From contig NZ_PNLB01000012.1 in the NCBI RefSeq assembly GCF_013822795.1, positions 1-64,000 of the forward strand: DNA of 64,000 nucleotides. The letters are read 5' to 3'. Below, piece by piece: positions 62,122 to 64,000 of the stretch; within the stretch, counting starts at the first letter, position 1; every line of letters begins with the position of its first letter. A program made the position numbers and the translations under genes. Origin of the DNA: Phenylobacterium sp. GTDB lineage: Bacteria > Pseudomonadota > Alphaproteobacteria > Caulobacterales > Caulobacteraceae. A model generated the notes under the pieces. The model made no database searches. It worked only from the letters and a program-made list of their open reading frames with translations, and was not told where the DNA came from.

Positions 62122-63890
62122 AGCGCAGGTTCCATGTCGAGATCCTGGCTCTTGGCCAACCGAGCATAGAGGCCGCGTTTCTTGATCAGGCTCGCATGGT
62201 CGCCGGTTTCGACCACCTTGCCCTTCTCAATCACATAGATGCGGTCCGCGCCGCGCACGGTCGACAGCCGGTGAGCGATCAGGATGGTGGCGCGCCCGGC
62301 CATAAGTCGCGACAGCGCCGCCTGGACCTGAGCCTCGCTTTCGGTGTCGAGGGCGCTGGTCGCCTCGTCGAGCAGCAGGATCGGGGCGTCCTTCAGGAAG
62401 GCGCGGGCGATGGCGATGCGTTGGCGCTGTCCGCCGGACAGCCGTGCGCCGGCTTCGCCGACCAGGGTCTCGTAGCCTTCGGGCAGGGCGCAGATGAACT
62501 CGTGCGCGGCGGCGGCCTTGGCGGCCTCGATCACCTGTTCCTGGCTGGCGCCCGGCCGCCCGTAGGCGATGTTGGCGCGAATGCTTTCGTCGAACAGGAA
62601 CGGCTCCTGGGTGACCAGGGCGACATGGTCGCGCAGCGAGGCCAGGGTGACGTCGCGAACATCGACCCCGTCGATCGTCACCTTGCCGCTGCTGGCGTCG
62701 TAGAAGCGCGGGATCAGGTTGAGGATCGTGGTCTTGCCGCCGCCGGACGGGCCGACCAGGGCGACGGTCTCGCCGCGCCGGACTTCGAAGCTGACGCCTT
62801 GCAGGGCCGGCCGGTCTTCGGCGCCATAGGCGAAGCCGACGTTGTCGAACGCCACGGTGCCGTCTGTGATGACCAGCGGCTTGGCGCCGGGCTGTTCACG
62901 CACCTCCGGCTCGACGTCGAGCGAGGCGAACAGGCGGCGGGCCGCGGACAGCCCCTCGGCCATCACCGTCTGCAGGTTGGCCAGCTGGCGCAGCGATTGC
63001 GAGGCCAGGCCCAGCGCACCGATGAAGGCGACGAAGGCCCCGACGTTCATGCCGCCCGATTGCGAGCGCCAGCCGGCGTAGGCGATGACCCCGGCGGTGA
63101 TCAGGGTCATCAGCGTTTCGGTCGCCGGCGCGGCGCGGGCGCGGGCGTTGGCGCCCTTGACCAGGAACTTCTGGCGGCGCTTTACGACTTCGGCGACGCG
63201 GTTTTCCTCATAGGCCTCGCGGTTCTCGATCTTCACGACACGGACGCCGTCGAGGCTTTCCATAATGGCGGTGGAGAGCGCGGAGGTCTCGGCCATGGCG
63301 CCCTTGGTGGCCTTGACCGTGCGCTTGGAGAACCGCCGCATCACCCAGGTCGACAGCGGCGCGGCGACGACCAGCGTCAGCGACAGCATCGGGTCATTGC
63401 TGACCATCACCACAATCGCCCCGATCACGGTCAGCAGATGCTGGGTGTAGTTGATCACGCCGGCGGTCGCCGCCTCGCGGATCAAGCCGGCGTCATAGAG
63501 CACCGAGGAGACGAACGAACCGGTGTGGCCGGCTCTCAGCCGGGCGAGATCGGCGCGCACCAGTTTGCCGAACAGCTGCACCTGGACCTGGCCGACGACC
63601 TCGTTGCCGATGCGGTTGACCTGGGTCGCCTGGATCACCTGCGACAGACCGCGGGCGAGGGCCAGGCCGGCGATGGTCAACGGCACCGCCAAGAGGGTTC
63701 CTGGCTTGTGGTTGACCAGCAGGTCGTTGATCGCCGGTTCCAGGATCTGGATCAGGCTGGCGCTCAGATAGGCCACGGCGATCGCGGCGATCATGGCCAC
63801 GGTCCAGCCCTTCCAGCGCGGCGCCATGTAGACGCGTGCGATCCGGGCGACGACGGCGCGGGTGGAAAGTTCGGCGGCGGGCTCGGTCAT
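62118..63890 (-). CDS. MsbA-like ABC transporter (fused permease-ATPase)
   Basis: A 590-residue half-transporter that probably flips lipid A-core or a related lipid across the inner membrane as a homodimer. Six membrane helices lie in the first ~320 residues. The ATPase domain has Walker A GPSGGGKTT, signature LSGGQRQRIAIARA, Walker B ILLLDEATSALD and the H-loop IAHRLST. The ATG at 63890 (MTEPAAEL) follows AGGA; a TTG 12 codons upstream is less likely. First gene of the leftward envelope operon, with a four-base overlap to DUF374. Called MsbA-like from context and domain order; drug exporters are similar. Confidence 0.93.
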   Translation of the reverse strand: MTEPAAELSTRAVVARIARVYMAPRWKGWTVAMIAAIAVAYLSASLIQILEPAINDLLVNHKPGTLLAVPLTIAGLALARGLSQVIQATQVNRIGNEVVGQVQVQLFGKLVRADLARLRAGHTGSFVSSVLYDAGLIREAATAGVINYTQHLLTVIGAIVVMVSNDPMLSLTLVVAAPLSTWVMRRFSKRTVKATKGAMAETSALSTAIMESLDGVRVVKIENREAYEENRVAEVVKRRQKFLVKGANARARAAPATETLMTLITAGVIAYAGWRSQSGGMNVGAFVAFIGALGLASQSLRQLANLQTVMAEGLSAARRLFASLDVEPEVREQPGAKPLVITDGTVAFDNVGFAYGAEDRPALQGVSFEVRRGETVALVGPSGGGKTTILNLIPRFYDASSGKVTIDGVDVRDVTLASLRDHVALVTQEPFLFDESIRANIAYGRPGASQEQVIEAAKAAAAHEFICALPEGYETLVGEAGARLSGGQRQRIAIARAFLKDAPILLLDEATSALDTESEAQVQAALSRLMAGRATILIAHRLSTVRGADRIYVIEKGKVVETGDHASLIKKRGLYARLAKSQDLDMEPAL

Positions 63891-64000
63891 CAGTCCTGGG
63901 GTCGGCTCTCGGCGCTGCGAAGTCAAGAAGGCGTCTTGGCCCGGCGCAAAGGCGGCATATGGTGTCGGTCGGGGTGAAACCGAGGGGCGCCGCCGATCCT

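Overview
This is a GC-rich, gene-dense stretch of bacterial chromosome. It looks like an alphaproteobacterium of the order Caulobacterales (Phenylobacterium or Caulobacter-like). The main reasons are a GcrA cell-cycle regulator whose upstream region carries a GAnTC methylation site and DnaA-box-like sites, the argD-argF-hslO order, a DUF2093 gene, a dCTP deaminase of doubled length, Tim44-free small exported proteins typical of the group, and intergenic hairpin repeats of the kind common in these genomes. Genus is inference. I see no prophage, transposase, CRISPR array, rRNA or tRNA.

Layout. 0.1-4.2 kb: a DUF1345 membrane protein, then three leftward transporters (EamA and two tandem MFS). 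4.2-9.7 kb: metA behind a candidate SAM-sensing leader, an exported amidohydrolase, accA, a TetR regulator and infC with an apparent AUU start. 9.7-20.8 kb: a GT9/GT4 glycosyltransferase pair, a hydrolase and chrA, a YeeZ-like epimerase, galU, a repeat-rich lipoprotein, glmS and glmM, adenine deaminase. 21-24 kb: a DUF2891/DUF979/DUF969 operon and a 51-residue membrane protein. 24-28.3 kb: ugd, phosphomannomutase/phosphoglucomutase and kdsD. 28.4-31.8 kb: gpmA coupled to a stand-alone RibD-like deaminase, a pentapeptide-repeat protein and a crotonase. 31.8-35 kb: a small heat-shock gene with a ROSE-type RNA thermometer and a sigma-32-like promoter, two tandem exported methyltransferase-fold proteins and a PPOX protein. 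35-43 kb: DUF3617, SCP2, a hydrolase with a histone-H1-like tail, hisN, an XRE regulator, an LpxL-type acyltransferase, an M23 protein, DUF2093, xseA and gcrA. 43-50.8 kb: an ABC-2 permease, a TetR with its own operator-like palindrome coupled to a VOC protein, a YbaY-like lipoprotein, argD-argF-hslO, an esterase and a membrane methyltransferase. 50.8-64 kb: metZ, dcd, a VOC protein, purD, an APH-type kinase, a class A PBP, and a tightly overlapping leftward envelope operon (MsbA-like ABC, DUF374, CDF transporter, waaA, lpxK).

Two themes tie the window together. The first is envelope glycan supply and assembly: glmS/glmM for UDP-GlcNAc, galU/ugd/PMM-PGM for sugar nucleotides, kdsD/waaA for Kdo, lpxK, LpxL-like and DUF374 acyltransferases and an MsbA-like flippase for lipid A, two glycosyltransferases and a class A PBP. 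The second is methionine and arginine synthesis: metA and metZ lie about 46 kb apart and should act in sequence, and argD/argF are adjacent.

No clearly new multigene defence or mobile system is visible. The best leads are regulatory RNA elements (metA leader, ROSE element), the tandem exported methyltransferase-like proteins, the SCP2/hydrolase-H1-tail pair, an M23 protein with a Cys in place of a zinc-ligand His and an apparent CUG start, and a metal transporter gene inside a lipid A/Kdo operon. All family assignments come from reading the translated sequence, without database searches.
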